Shown here one piece after another: positions 42,150 to 56,800 of a stretch of DNA of 64,000 nt. The stretch is taken from positions 1 to 64,000 of the forward strand of contig SAUG01000029.1 of the NCBI GenBank assembly GCA_011316305.1, in the 5' to 3' direction. The notes below the pieces were generated by a model that did no database searches, had not been told where the DNA came from, and worked only from the letters and a program-made list of their open reading frames with translations. Source of the DNA: Rusavskia elegans (Eukaryota > Ascomycota > Lecanoromycetes > Teloschistales > Teloschistaceae). The position numbers were made by a program, and so were the translations under genes. Each line of letters begins with the position of its first letter. Within the stretch, counting starts at the first letter, position 1.

Positions 42150-44415
42150 ATTCTTAAATATTTCTTACTTTCTTTCGATCTTCGCCTGACTCTAACTATA
42201 ATCTATCTATAATCCGCTAACTATCTGAATTAATTAGCTATATCTAGTACTCCGGCGTAATCTTTAACTGAATTTAAAGTTTAGTTAGATATCGACTTTA
42301 TTAATTATAACCGCGAAAAGTTAAAGAAGAATACTATAATTGTTCGCCAGTCTAATAGCTTTATAAAAGATATTTAAAACGTAGCTCGTCCTATTCTTAT
42401 TAAATATATTAAACGGTATAACCTTAAAACTCTCGATACTATTAAAAATAAGAAAACTAGTATTTTTTAATAGAATTACTTTATATCTAGTCTAAATATA
42501 GAATTATTTATAAATCCGAATAAAGTCCTTTATCTATATTTCGCTAACGCTTTTAGTATTATTTTCCGCTTTTTAATTAATAATATTCCCGTTCTAAAGG
42601 CCGTTAAATAAGAGTATAAAGATAGTTCGACGGCGCGCGGTCCTTCTATATTACCTGCTAAAATTCTAGGAGCCGATAATAATTTACTAATACCTATTAG
42701 CTTTTTTTCTTCGATATATAACTTTATATAGTCTATCTAGCTATATCGTATTTATTCTAAAGGCTTTATCCGCTTTTATTATTATTTCTTTCTATATAAC
42801 TTCCTTTTATTTACCTTTAATTTAATTCGCTAGACTTTTACGAGCGATAGGATATAGATAGAAGGAAAAACTATTATTTAGGTAGCGCCTAGTAGCTATA
42901 GTAGTAATCTCGATACTAATATTATAGTTTTAAATCTTACGCTCGATCTTATTTATAATAGGTTTTCTACTACTATTCTAGAGGTTATCGGATAAAATAT
43001 AGAATCGATTAAAAATAATATTAATTATCTTTCTATTTCTAGCCGAATACTAGCTAAATAATATAAATAGAAATCTATAAAGATATAGATTTCCTTTACT
43101 ACTAGAATTTCTTAATCCTATTATAACTATCTATCCGGCGCCGAAGATATTTATTACTCTAACGTATATTGACTAGGCTTTTACTAATAATACTTTTTTC
43201 CTAGTATAATCGGACTTAGAAACCGATAATAAAATTATATTTAAATTTCCGAAATAACCGCGCTATATTCTATAACCCGATTTTCTTCTCGTTCCTTTAT
43301 ACCTATTAGATAAAAATCCTTTAGTTATAAATTACGTCGATAATATCTAATTCTATATCGATTTTATAATAGATTAGTTATAAGAAAAAAACCTAATATA
43401 AATTTTTCTAAAAACGGTAGATCTACCGAATTAGCTATAAAAGCCTAGTAGTATTCTAGTTTAAAAACTAATAAATATAACCGCGGCCGCTTTTATAAGT
43501 AAAAGGGAACTAGATATAGGGAATAACTTAGAAGTACTATAAATATATACTTTCTTACTAGTTTTATTTAAGTTAATTATAGATACTAGTATTTTCGAAG
43601 CGTTTAATTCGAAGCTTTATACCTAACTAGGCGTTAACGAGTCTTTTTTCTATAAAATAATAGAATTCGCCTTCCTCGAATATAAAGACTATATCTATAA
43701 AGTTAAGATATCTATTAAAGGTCTTAAATATAATATATTTAAGTATTAAATAGTAGCTATTTTTTAGTATATTATCTATAGGAAGTTCTAGTATCTAGAA
43801 AAGGTTATTAATAATAATATAGAATTCGGTAAGATATAATTAGCTTTTATTTTACTTTAATTTATTAGTCTAGTATAATAATATACTAATAGTACTAGAC
43901 TGGTATCGTATATCTTCGAATCTTTTTCGAAATAGTATTAAATATCGCGTAGACGCGCTATAATTCGTACTTTAAGGATCTAACTAGTATATAATACCGT
44001 TATTTCCCTTTTTCTATAGTAGATAATCTCTAACCTTCGAATATATATTATCCTAGCTAGTATTTATACGCTATCTAATATCTTTATATTAAATTACTAA
44101 TTATATATCGCTACGATTTATAGTTTTAGCGAAGTTTATATTTTATTATTATCTTTTCTTTTATTATTAGGTCTTAGACCCGTAAATTTAAATAGGTCTT
44201 CGGCGGTAAACCTGTATATTCGATCTTATTTAAAATTAGATAGTCGGATATTCTAAAGATTTATAGGAAGAAATTTATATAGATAGATAATTCCTTCGAT
44301 AATATTACGGATAATAAATAATAGGCGTCTAAGGCCTTATTATATAGTAAAATTATTTTAACTACTAACTATTTAGTAATCTATAGCGAAGTTTTTAAAT
44401 AGGATAAAAACTACT

Positions 44416-44824
44416 TGTAACGTCCCTGTGTATCAGAGGGCGTTACGCTCGAGCCTAGCTACAGCCGTGGGCGTAGTCCGAGCTACTAAATAGTAAGGGA
44501 GTCCTAGCGTAGATTATCGTAACTAATCCTATATACCCGTAGAGGTACGGTTACGATATTATAAGGCGTCTTCGTTATAAGGTAATTAAAAAGAGAATAG
44601 TAGAGATATATTTAATAATTATATTAATAACTAATAAAAGAAACTATCTATAGGAGTAATAAGCGATATATATAATAAAAGTAGCCGTAAAGGCCGATAG
44701 GTAGCCGTCTACCAAGAGTCCTATTAGGAGGGGCGGCTATAGCGGCTATACGCGGCTATAGATAATTAGGCTCGCTTATCTAACTAATCTTCTAGGGAAC
44801 CTCTATAGAATCGTAGATATAATA
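44416..44824 (-). repeat. LTR of B2 (left)
   Basis: 409 bp from TGTAACGTCCCTG to AGATATAATA. Partner of 47352-47760. Confidence 0.85.
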
Positions 44825-47351
44825 CGGCCCCCCCTATATCGCTTCCTACCTAGGTTGTATTCCGTCTGCGGGGTATAAAAAGGTATTTTCCTAGCCCCTT
44901 TTTTCCTTTTTTTATCTATTAATATCTCTATTATACGTTTTTAAAGAGAAAACCGATTAAAGTCCTTTCGCCGTATTTAGTCTAGAAGGGTCGTAATATC
45001 TTTTCCTTATTCTCTATATATCTGTAATCCTTTAAAAGAGTATAAGGTCGGGGTTAGTAGTAATACTTATAGTAAATATACTCGGGTTTAGAAATTATAT
45101 AATTTCCTAATATCTAATACTACCTATATATTAATTCTTTATTTCTTTTTTATTTTACTAATCTTTATAGGGAAGCGTTTTAAAGATAAAAAAAATAAAC
45201 TCCGTTCTAATATTACTAGTATTCTTAATAAATATTTCGAGGCTCGTCGTTATATCGAATCCTTCTTTAATTCCGAAAAGGAAATTCGTAATAAGCGTTT
45301 AGCTTAGGAGTCGGATCTCCGCCGACTCTTTAGTAAGTAAAAGTATTTTATTACCTGTTATCGCGTTTTAGATAAATATAAAAGTAATCTTATTATTTAG
45401 AAATAACGCGTTTTATTTCGGTTTAACGAGTTTAATAATCCCGTCGCGTTTTACTCCTCCGTTAGTTTTACGCTAGCCGCGTAAGAGGTTTCCGTTAAAT
45501 TAATACCTAGCTTTAATTCGGATAATTTAGATTAATTCTTAAAAGATTTTAACTTCTCTTAACCTATAGAAAGCGTAGGTATATAAAAAAGGTCTAGTTA
45601 AAGGTTCCTTCGTTTTTATTTCTATAACTGGTTTATATATCTATATTATAAATTATCTCTAGTTCCTCCGATAGTCCTACTAAATTTTATTCTTTAGTAA
45701 CTATCTCGTCCTAAAATAACAAGGACGGGTACTAATCGAACTCTTTATCTCTAGGTTATATACTAAGTACCGGGTCTGGTATTTCTTTATTCTAATCTAC
45801 TTGGTTACGTTTATAGTACTCGATTCTATCTATAGCTTTAACTATACTTTAGTATATTTTTCTAATATAGTTTATCTAAAGCTATTAAATTATCTCTCTA
45901 CTTTTATTATATTTTTTAGCGAGCTATTAAAGCAGGTAATAGTATTCTTTCTATATTTTCGTATTCTAAATCTTTCCTCCTTTTTTAAAACTTTTATTTA
46001 ATTCTCTAATATCGTCGTAGCTTATTATTAAAATAATATCTATTTTCTTATTTAAGAGGTTTTTATAGGCTAGGAGGTATATTATTTAGAATTCTATTTT
46101 TTTATTTACCGTACTTTTTTTTAATAGTCTTCCTAAAATTAATTCTTTCTACTCGTTTCCTAGGATAACGTAGCTTCTTTAATTTTCGATAATAGTAAAA
46201 TTTATTATTCCGATTAACCTATTTTTTATTTTAACTTCGATATTAAAAATTCTATTATCTTTTATTATTTATCTATAGAGGTATCCTTTAACTCTGTCGC
46301 AGAATCCTTTTATAACCTTATTATACTCCTCTCTATTTATAAGAGCTATTATTTATTAAACTCCGATTTTAACTTTAAACGCTACTATAAGGGGTTTTTC
46401 GGTTTTATATAGTTCGAAATCGATTATTAGCCTTATTTTCTATACTTTTTTTAGTCTTTTAGAGAAATATCCTGTTCCCTCCTTATCTAATAGGTAGATA
46501 AGGTAAGTATTATCGTAGCAGGCTAAACAGCTTTTTACTATATATTTATAGAGTAATTTTTCTATTACTTTAAAAAAGTATTTAGTTATTTTAGTTACCT
46601 TTTTAGTTAGATAATTCCTTTTAAGGTATCCTATTTTTCTATATAAATAATAAGCTTTAGTTTTCGATTTTCTAGTTTCGGTAGTATCGAACTCTATTAG
46701 GTCTTTTCTAGACTTTTTTTTAGCGGTTCCTATTTTATTAAACGCCTATTTATCTAAATATATTTCGTATTACCTAGTATCGATCCTTATTATAAACTTA
46801 ATAAGATCTACTAATAAGTCTAGTTTTTCGATTACTATTATAGCTTCTTTAACTCTTATATATAGTCCCTTATAGAAATAGGCTTTTAAAACTAAATCTT
46901 CCTAGTCTATTTTATAAACTAATATTCTAAACTAAATAGTATAGGTAGCTACCGACTTCTACTATTTTAGAACTATTAGTTTCCTTTTAATTATCCTATT
47001 CTTATTATTATTTCCGAAGGCTTCTTTTATAGCCGTAATAAAATTACCGAAAGTATAGAAAATCTATAAAATCTTATCTTCTCTCTATCCTTCTAGGTTA
47101 TCGAGATAATCTTCTACTCGAGATTATACCTAATTAAAAACAGCCCTTCCTAGATATAATATTATAAATAGAACTTTAACTACTTCGTTCGGAAACTGGT
47201 TTATATATAATACGAAGTAGATACTTATCTAAATAACCTATAGCTTTAAAAATCCTTTATCTCCTTTATAGATATTTAGTATTACTACTTTAATAGTATC
47301 GCTTCGATCTATAAGTCGGGATAATAAGACTAATATAGTAAATTATTAAAA

Positions 47352-47760
47352 TATAACGTCTCTATATATTAGAGGGCGTTACGCTCGAGCCTAGCTATAG
47401 CCGTAAGTATAGTCCGAGCTACTAAATAGTAAAGGAATTCTAGTATAGGTTATCGTAACTAATCCTATATACTTATAGAGGTACGATTATAATATTATAA
47501 GGCGTCTTTATTATAAAGTAATTAAAAAGAAAATAGTAGAGACGTATTTAATAATTATATTAACGACTAATAAGAGAAACTATCTATAAAAGTAATAAGC
47601 GATATATATAGTAAAAGTAGCCGTTAAAACCGACAGGTAGCCGTCTATTAAAAATCCTATTAGAAAGGGCGGCTATAGCAGCTATACGCGGCTATAGATA
47701 ATTAGGCTCGCTTGCCTGACCAATCTTCCAGGGAACCTCTGTAGAGTCGTGGACGTAACA
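47352..47760 (-). repeat. LTR of B2 (right)
   Basis: 409 bp from TATAACGTCTC to GTGGACGTAACA. It is less mutated at its outer end than any other family-B LTR here and is the best guide to the original terminus. Confidence 0.85.
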
Positions 47761-49699
47761 CTATTACTAAACCGATAAAAATAGAAAAGAATATATAAAG
47801 TACCTAGATAGTATTTACTAGATATTAGTAATAGTTAATAAAATTTATAAAATTAGAAGCGAGAAAAATTCCTTAATAACTAGCGATTTTATATTATTTA
47901 AGTAAAGCTTTTATAATAGCCTAGGCTATAAGGCTTTATAATATCTTTTATACTTCGAGCTTCTATATATTTAAATATAGTTTATCTTAGATACTTTATA
48001 GGAAAAGAATTTCGATAACCTAGTAATAATACTAGCGCTGCTATAATAGCCTAGCTGGAATAGTTTATAGTTCTAGTACTATATATTCGTAGAGGTAAAT
48101 ATTATTAAAATAGCCGACAGATATAATAAGCTAGTTAAAGCGATATAAAAGAAAAAGGAAGCCTCCGATAAAATTAAGGTTCGAGAGTATATCTTTATAA
48201 TTAACGAGCTATATCCTAAATTTATTATTCGCCGCGACTATTTATCTATTATCGATAGATATAAATATATCTTTATATCCCTTTTAAATATCTACTAGCG
48301 ACTATTTAAGATTCCGCTATAATTCTAGAAAGCTATTAGTACGTATCGTATTACCTACGCGATATACGAGAAGGAATTATACCGGAAGACTATAAAAGTT
48401 TAAAAGTAAATAAAAAAATTAAAGTTAAATACTCCGAAGCTAGTTCCTCCTAATAATACCGGCCGAGTAACTAAATCTAGTTAAATATTCCGGATTTTTA
48501 TAATACTTTCTATATTTATTAACTATATATATAATAAAGATAGTAATAAAATAGATAGTTTATTTATAGCCGCTAATCTATCTAATTATATAGAATTTTA
48601 AAAGGAAATCGCGGATAAAATACTAGTAAGCTTTCCGAAATTTTAAGCTATCTTCGCTCTAGTAAAAAGTTAATTTCTACCGATCCTACCGCTAGATAAA
48701 AATAGATAGTTACCGGTAATAATATATAAGGATATTAAACTTCTAATAGTATCTATATATCTATTTATAATTTAGTTTATTAATAGAGTAGATCGTTATA
48801 GCTACTTTTCCGTATTTTTCTATATTCCTCTCTTTATATTACTCTAGTAAAATCTATTACTAATTAAAATCTAGGGTTTATAATAAACCGGTAAATATAC
48901 TATCTATATCCTTTTAAATATTATATTCTATTAGCGGGATCGAATAGAAGCCGCTTTTTAGAAAAATAAAGAGATTATAGCTACGTATATACTATCTATC
49001 CGTAATAATAAAAAAAGGCGGATTATCGTTACTAGCTCGGGTATTATCGAGATAGTATTAACGTTTTATCGGGCTAATTTTTTTATTAAAATAGACCCCG
49101 ACTTTCTAGATAGTACGGATAAATAGGTTATTAATCGAATTTAGCGGTACGGCTAATAATACGCCTGCTATATATAGCGATTTATTACCGCCGATAATTT
49201 TAAAAAGATAATTATTAAATAATAGTAGGAAATTCGAAAGGGAATTATAGATAAAATATATAGTTTACCGGCCGATTATAATATTTCTAAAGAGGATAAA
49301 AGTAGTAATAACGAAGTTCTAGTTTAGAATATTTATCGGATAATATATTTATAGTAGTAGTTATACCGGCCGTTTATCGAGGTATTAAAATTATTAAAAA
49401 GTATATTTTATAGAAAATTTCTAAGTCTATTATTAATCTTTTCTATTATAACTTTAGTATTAGATATAGGGACTTAACTATACCCCCGAGTTTATACTAT
49501 AAAGGCTATAAATATAGAATAATACCTTTATAAATATCTATAGTAGAAGTTACGTAAGTAAATCTAAGATATTCGGAATAGATAGCGTAGTAATATAATA
49601 TAGGTCCCGTAGTACTATTATAGTACCTATAGAGGTAAGTAGTATAATATCTATAGTAGATACTACGTACGGACTATAGAAACGCGCTAGTTAAAAAAG

Positions 49700-52600
49700 G
49701 CTAGACTATTATATACTTTAAAATCGGAAAACCTTTAAATATTAATTAATCTTTTATATTTTCGAATATTCGACCTTTTATTAACTTTTATTATAATTTA
49801 TATCTAATCTGCTAGCTATTTTAGTTAACTAGCTATATCGAATACTCCGGCGAAATATCTTATTTAACTCGAAGTCTAGCTATAAGTCGATTTCGTTAAC
49901 TATAACTATAGCGAGTTAAAAAAGAATACTATAATTGTTTGCTAGTCTATTAACTATATAGGAACTACCTGGTTCGTAGTTCGTCCTATTTTTATTAATT
50001 TTATTAAGTAGTATAATCTAGAAACGCTAGATACTACGAAAAATAAAAAGACTACTATATTTTAATAGGACCGCTTTATTACTAGACTAATTTTATAATC
50101 TTTTATAAATTCTAACTAGATCTCTAAACTATATTTTAGCGACGTTTTTAGTATCGTCTTCTATTTTCTAATCGATAATAGTCCTAAATTTAAAGCCGTT
50201 AAGATCTAGTATAAAGATAGTAGTTCTTTAACTTTACCTATTAAAATTCTAGGAGCCGATAATAATCTACCGATATCTATTAGCTTTTTTTTCTTAATAT
50301 ATTATTTTATATAGTCTATCTAGCTATATTATATTAATTCTAAAGGTTTTATCTGCTTCTAGTTTTATTACTTCCTATAAAATTTTCTTTCTTTTATTTT
50401 TAATCTAATTCGCTAGACCTTCGTAATCGATAGAATATAGAAAGAAGAGGAAACTATCGTCTAGATAGTATCTAGTAGCTACCTTAATACCGAGACTATA
50501 GTTTTAAATTTTAAGCTCGACTTTATTTAGAATAAGCCTTCTACTATTATTCTAGAATTTATTAAATAAAAGATATATTCGGTTAGAAATAATATTAATT
50601 ATTTTTTTACTCTAACTAATACTAGCTAATTAGTATAAATAGAGAACTATAAAAGAGCAGAGTCTTTTTATTTCTAGAGATTTTTAGTTCTATTATAATT
50701 TTCTAGCCGGCGCCGAAGATATTTATTACCCTGATATATAGAAAATAAGGTTTCGTTAATAATATCCTTTCCCTAGTATAATCGGATTTAGGAACCGATA
50801 ATAAAGCTTTATTTAAATTACCGAAATAATAGTATTATATTTTATAACTCGATTTTTTTTCTATTTTTCTATATCTATTAGATATATACCTTTTAGTTAT
50901 AAATCGCGTTAATAATACCTAATCTAATAGTAACTTTACGATAGTTTAATCTAGTAAAAGACCTTTAATATAGATTCCCCCGAAGATATTAGAATTACTA
51001 AACTAGTTCTAAAAACTAAATAATATTCTAGAATAGGAATTATTAAATAAAGCCGTAGCCGCTTTTATAAATAAAAAGAACCTAGCTAATAGAAATAAAT
51101 TCGAGGTACTATAAATATATATCTATTTACTAGCTATATCTAGACTAATTATATATACTAGCGTCTTTAAAGCGTTCGATTCTAAGTTTTATATATAACT
51201 AGGTATTAACGAATATCTTTTCTATAAAGCTATAGAATCGTCCTTTTATAATATAAGAAATAAAGATATAAAATTACTATTTCTATTAAAGGCTTTAAAT
51301 ATAATATACTAAAGTATTAATTAGTAGCTGCCTTTTAATATATTATCTATGGAAAGTTTAAATATTTAAAAGGAGCTATTAGTAATAATATAGGGTTCGA
51401 TAAAATATAACTAGCCTTTATTCTATTTTAATTCTTTTATTTAGAATAGTAATATATTAATAATACTAGACCGGTAGTATATACTTCCGAATTTCTTTCG
51501 AAGTAGTATTAAATCTAGTTTAGTCGAGTTATAACTCGTTTCTCTATAATCTAACTAATAAATATTATTATTATTTCTATTCTTTTATAGTAAATAACCT
51601 ATAACCCTCGAATATATATTATTCTAGCTAGTATTTATTTCTTTTCTAATATTTTTATATTAAGTCGTTAATTACGCGTTGCTATAATTTATAGCTTTAA
51701 CGAGGTTTATATTTTATTATTATCTTTCTTTTTACTATTAGATTTTAGACCTATAAATTTAAATAGATCTTCGGTAGTAAACTTATATATAAAATTTTAC
51801 TTAAAATTAAATAGTCGGCTATTAAAAGGACTATCGGGAATAACTTTATATAGTCGGACGATTCGCTCGATAATATTATAATTAATAAAGATTAGGCGCT
51901 AATAGCTAGATTAAGTTCCGAGATTATTTTAACTACTAATAATTTATTAACTAATAGCGAGATTTTTAAATAGAGTAAAAACTATTATTAGGAAAATAAA
52001 AATAGAAAAAAGTAAATAAACCGTGTCGATATAGTATATAAAATATCTATAATAGTAGACGAGATTTATAAAATTAGAAGTAAATCTAACCTTTTAATAG
52101 CCGGCGATTTTATATAGTTTAAATAAAGTTTTCGAAAGGGTTTAGATTATATAACTTTAAAATATCTATTATATCTTCCGTTCCTATTTATCTAGAAATA
52201 GTTTATTTTATAGACTTTATAGAAAAAGAATTTTAATAATCTTTTAACGGTATTAGTATTACTATAGTAGCCTAGCGGAAGTAGTTTATATTTTTAATAC
52301 TATATATTTAAAGTAGTAAAAGTTACTAAATTAGCTAAATACTATAATAAATTAATTAAAGCTATATAAAAGAAGTAAAGGACTCCTAATATTTCTAATA
52401 TTCGCTAGTATATAGCCAGGATTACCGAGCTTTACTCTAAATTTATTATCCGCCGCGACTATACGTCTACTATCGATAGGTATTAATATATTTCTATATC
52501 CCCCTTAAATACTTTCTAGCGACGATTTAAAACTATAATTTAATATAAAGCCGCTATCTAGATATATTATATAACCCGCGCGATTTATAAAAAGGAGTTA

Positions 52601-53440
52601 TACCGGAAGAAATCGAAGCTAAATACCTTTAACTCTATTCCTTCTAATAACGCTTCCCGAAAGACCGAGCTTGATCGAGTACTCTATATTTTAGCGATAT
52701 TTCCTATATTTATTAATTATATATACGACGAAGATAGTAAAAAAATAGAAAGTTTATTTATAGATACTAATTTAAAGGCTCGTATAGATTTTTAGAAAGA
52801 GAAATTAGATAAAATTCTAGAAAGCTTTCTAAAATTTTAAGCTATCTTCGCTTTCCTATTAGGCTAGCCCCCGCTATACCTACCGCTAGATAAAGAAAGC
52901 TAGTTACCGGTAATAATATATAATAATAATAAATTCCTATTAGTATCTTTTTATTTATCCGTAATTTAATTTATTTATAGAATAAATTATTCCGGCTATA
53001 CTTCTATATTCCCTAAAATCCTTTTTTCCGTATTATTCTAGTAAAATCTATTATTAATTAAAATCTAGAGTTTATAATATACCGGTAAATATACTATTTA
53101 TATTCTTTTAAATATTATTTTTAATTAACGTAATCGAATAGAAGCTATATTTTAAGAGAATAAAGAGATTATAGTAACGTATTTACTATCTATCGATAAT
53201 AATAAAAAGGGGCGGCTCGTTATTACTAGCTCGGGTATTATTTAGGTAGTAGTTAATATTTTATAAAGCTAAATATTTTATAAAAAAAATATCGATTTTC
53301 TAGATTATATTAATAGACCGATAATAAACTATATTCGGTAGTATAGCTAAATATATATATTTTAGGCTCTAAATATTATTATAATAACTATTATTAAAAA
53401 GCCTATTTATAAAATATTTTAATATATATATATAGACCTT
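49700..53440 (+). pseudogene. SNF2-type helicase gene relic, copy 2
   Basis: Direct repeat of copy 1, uninterrupted. Parallel blocks begin near 49,760 (ATACTCCGGCG) and run to about 53,330. Motif I reads SNNIGFDK at 51381-51404, with the P-loop Gly before Lys changed to Asp by GGT to GAT. Motif II reads DEIYKIRS at 52058-52081, where His has become Tyr. IITSSGII-like motif V is near 53,230. Copy 2 preserves DE where copy 1 has NK, and copy 1 preserves G where copy 2 has D, so decay was independent. The 3' end beyond motif VI looks truncated compared with copy 1. Tandem placement, about 200 bp apart and in the same direction, suggests local duplication or two adjacent insertions. Confidence 0.6.
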
Positions 53441-53899
53441 GTAGATAAAACTTGGTTTACTTTATAATATCTATAGTAGTATCTACCCTATTCACTATAA
53501 TAGCTCCTAATATATTTTTTCTATTTTTCGGTATTAGTTATAATTAGCTAGATTTTTATTATATTAGCGGCCGCTTACTATAGATAGTTAAAAGTATTTA
53601 ATATCTTTTAACTACGTCAAGTTCTACGCTAGGTCCTATACTAGGTCCTATATATAAGTCTATATTAGAGTAAAGTAATTTAGCTAGCCTAAACGCTTTA
53701 AAAGACTAATTCGCTTTATTATCTTTTTAATATTAAATATATTACTAGTATCGCGAAGGTAAAAGGTTATTACTATATTTAAACGAAACTATTTCTAGAC
53801 TCTATATCTATACTAGACGGCTAGAAATAGTACGTTATCTAGATATCTAAAGAGATACCAGTTTTTATAATTAGTATCTATATAAAAAAGGATAGAGGT
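53441..53899. other. Junction sequence between SNF2 copy 2 and the transposase relic
   Basis: About 0.45 kb, decayed. It includes a short direct duplication of CTAGGTCCTATA (about 53,630-53,650) and GTAGTATCTACC-like motifs also seen near the ends of copy 1. No coding motif. Confidence 0.3.
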
Positions 53900-56800
53900 A
53901 CTATAAAATATATTATAAAATAGCCTGATTTCTAATATATTTCCCGACGCAGATTAGTTACTATTAAGGATCGGAAGTATCGACTAATATAAACTATATA
54001 ATAAAGCTACCGATAATAAATAAAGAAATATAGATCGAAATTATTTCCTATTTAAAAATAAAAATAAAAGCTATTAAAAAAACTAAAATAAAGAAATATA
54101 AAACTATTTTTACTTATTCTAGATTCTTTTAGCTTACTATATTTATATTATAGTTCGACTTCTAAATTACGTCTTTATCGGAAAATTTAAAGCTATTAGA
54201 TTTTATTAGATTAGCTCGTCGTCTTTTATTAACCGCTTTTACTTTATTTATAAATAATACGCTACGAATATCCTCGGCGCTAAACTAGTCGAGTATTACT
54301 ATTAAAACTTTCGAAAGTATTACTAATAAAAAAGCCGGATATCGTTTTTTATAATATAATTAGATAGATTTTTTCTAAATTTAACAAGATATTATTAGAT
54401 TTACTAGCGATTAGTATTATAACTATTAGCCTTTTAGAAATAAAGCCTAATATATTTTAGCCTGCTGGTTTTATAGGGCGAAAACGAATTAAAGAACTAT
54501 CGACGACTTTTATAAAAATATTAGCGGGGAGGACGGCTTCGTTAATATATAAAAATAGAAAATTAAAATATATAAAATCCTTTAGAATATTATTAATAAT
54601 ATCTTCCTCTAATTTTTATTTAAAATTATAATTAAAATAGAAAACGGATTCTAAAAATAGAATACTATAATCTTCTTTTATAATATTATTAGCGTAGTCC
54701 GATTTCTATTCGGCTATAGACCTTTTAAAAATAAGCTAAAGTATATACCTAAGCGCTATAAAATAGGCTTATTTAAAAATAACTATAAATTTACCCGGAC
54801 CTATAGTAGAATATATATAGGGAATTAATAGTAGGAATTATAGAAACTTTTTCCGGAAAATATAATTATTATTTCCTTTATTTTCTCGACGAATAAGATT
54901 TCTTTAAACCTATATTATAGCGATATTGCTATATAGCCCGTCTATTTAACTATTAGTAACTTTAATAGCCGCTGCTATTATAGTTAGACCTGTCCTTTAT
55001 TTATCTTACTAGGTTTTATCCCTATTATTAAAGTAGGTAAAAAATATTTGGAAGATTTTAAATTTTATATTTATTATACTATAATAGCCGCGATACTAGA
55101 ATATAAATAACTAGCGGCCTGTTATTAATATTTATAAATTATACTAATTCTATCTATAATTCTAAAATAGTATTAAAAAAAAATCTATCTATTCTTTATA
55201 CTAATAGTTTTACTCGATAATATTTCTTTATTATTACCGGTTTTATAGTAGACTATAAAGAATAGGTTTTTATAATAGATATAAGAAATAGTAAATATTA
55301 TACTATATATTAAATACTTTTAAACGACTATAATAATTTATATATAGCGTTTCTAAACCGGGACTATATATATATTCTAAATATAATACGCTAGTAGTAA
55401 TCTAGATTTAGTTAAAATTCTAACGCGGTAATCTAGTAGAAGGATAATTATAAAGTATCCGAAGGAAGTAATAACGATAAATTAAGCTCGGAACCTAATA
55501 TTATCGAATTTCTAATTATCTAAAATAATTAAACTGGAATAAAATCTAATTCGGCTAATAAAATAGATATTTATACGGTCGAGAATTTTATATAGATATA
55601 TAATTAGGTAAATATCTATAAGGTATAATTCGTTAATATATTATATTAACTCTTTAAAGAAATTATAATACGGGTTATTAAATAGTATTCTAATATAGTA
55701 AAGGAAATTACCGATAGTTATTAGTATAATATAATAATACTATCTATAGGAAAATATATAAAAGTTAAAATCGGTTAAAAATATTAACTAGACGAACGAT
55801 TTAATACTATACTTTTATTTCCCGGCTTAAAATACTTTACGCGATTTAGTTAAGTTAAATAATAGACGGGCGAAAAATAGAAAGCTATAATCTACTAATT
55901 TATCTTTATTTTAACTCTATTTTTAGTAGATTATACTCCGGTAGTACTATTATATTTTAGAGCTATAATAGAATTTATACGTCTAGCTATATACTACTTT
56001 TAAACCGACGAAATAGTTTTCTATATAATAGAATTACTATATATTATAGACCGTTTTAAATATATATTTATTAAGTCTTGGCCTTTTAATAAAAATACTA
56101 GTAGATAGTACTTTAATTTTCTAAAGTTCTATTCTATAGTCTACTATATAAAATATATTAAAATATTTAAAGCGGCTTTAAAAACTATTAGTAACTAAAG
56201 TAAAACCGTATATATAATATATATTAAGGCTTTCTATAATAGAATTAATAAGAATTTAACTTTTAATAAATTAATTATAGATTATAATATTTAGTATTAG
56301 AATATACTAGCTATAGATAATATACTACTTTATCTATATTCGAAAGATCTAATAATTATTTAAGAAAAAGAAGATATTTAAAGTAATAAAATAATAATCG
56401 AGTCTATAAACCCGGACTATTAGAATATTAATATTCTAGTAAAACCTAATATTAGATATTTAAAGGTTAATTAAAAGGTACTATAGACTCGAAATTAAAT
56501 ACGAGTATACTCGCTATAAACCGCGACCAGTATTTAAGATTTTATAATAGCTATAGCCGCTTTTATCTATAAAAGAAGGTTTATAATACGATTAGAGGCT
56601 CGGACCGGAATAATTTATCTTTATTATATAAAATTCGATCTAAAATAAACCGAATAGATATTTATTTCTTTATATTCGTCTATTATATATTAGTACCGAA
56701 ATAGATAAAATATTATAAATAGTAAACGCCTGGTCCGTTATATTATACGATACTAACCGAATTGGAATAGTATTATAGAAAGATAACGCCGCGACTATAT

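Larger units (their letters stand above)
44416..47760 (-). mobile_element. Family-B LTR retroelement inserted in SNF2 relic copy 1 (B2)
   Basis: 3345 bp with 409-bp LTRs at 44416-44824 and 47352-47760. Target duplication CTACT (44411-44415) and CTATT (47761-47765) differ by one C-to-T change. Copy 2 of the host sequence, near 51,980, gives the empty site. Coding sense is minus: the knuckle-like KAYYLYRKIGYLKRNY reads on the minus strand at about 46,620-46,680. A C-rich run at 44826-44836 (G-rich on the coding strand) adjoins the LTR and fits a polypurine tract. The right-hand LTR edge, ending GGACGTAACA, is almost undecayed. No frame is intact. Confidence 0.85.
42150..49500 (+). pseudogene. 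SNF2-type helicase gene relic, copy 1 (split by element B2)
   Basis: Reading through stops on the plus strand gives SNF2 ATPase landmarks in order: a Q-motif-like LKYNIFKY then NNNIEFGK at 43810-43833 (motif I; the next codon ATA stands where Thr is expected); NKIYKIRS at 47837-47860, the decayed form of a DExH motif II; a FIIRRDY stretch near 48,220; and IIVTSSG to RYG..YA..RFI at about 49,015-49,180 (motifs V and VI). The N-terminal 1.6 kb is unrecognised but shared with copy 2. Element B2 (44416-47760) with its target duplicate interrupts it between motifs I and II. SNF2 proteins are DNA-translocating ATPases. Here the gene is repeated and therefore RIP-hit, so it may have been cargo of a mobile element. 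Boundaries approximate. Confidence 0.6.

Noticed and set aside
45801..46001. 66-codon frame inside B2
   Set aside because: Composition is that of RIP-decayed DNA and it lies on the non-coding strand of the retroelement.
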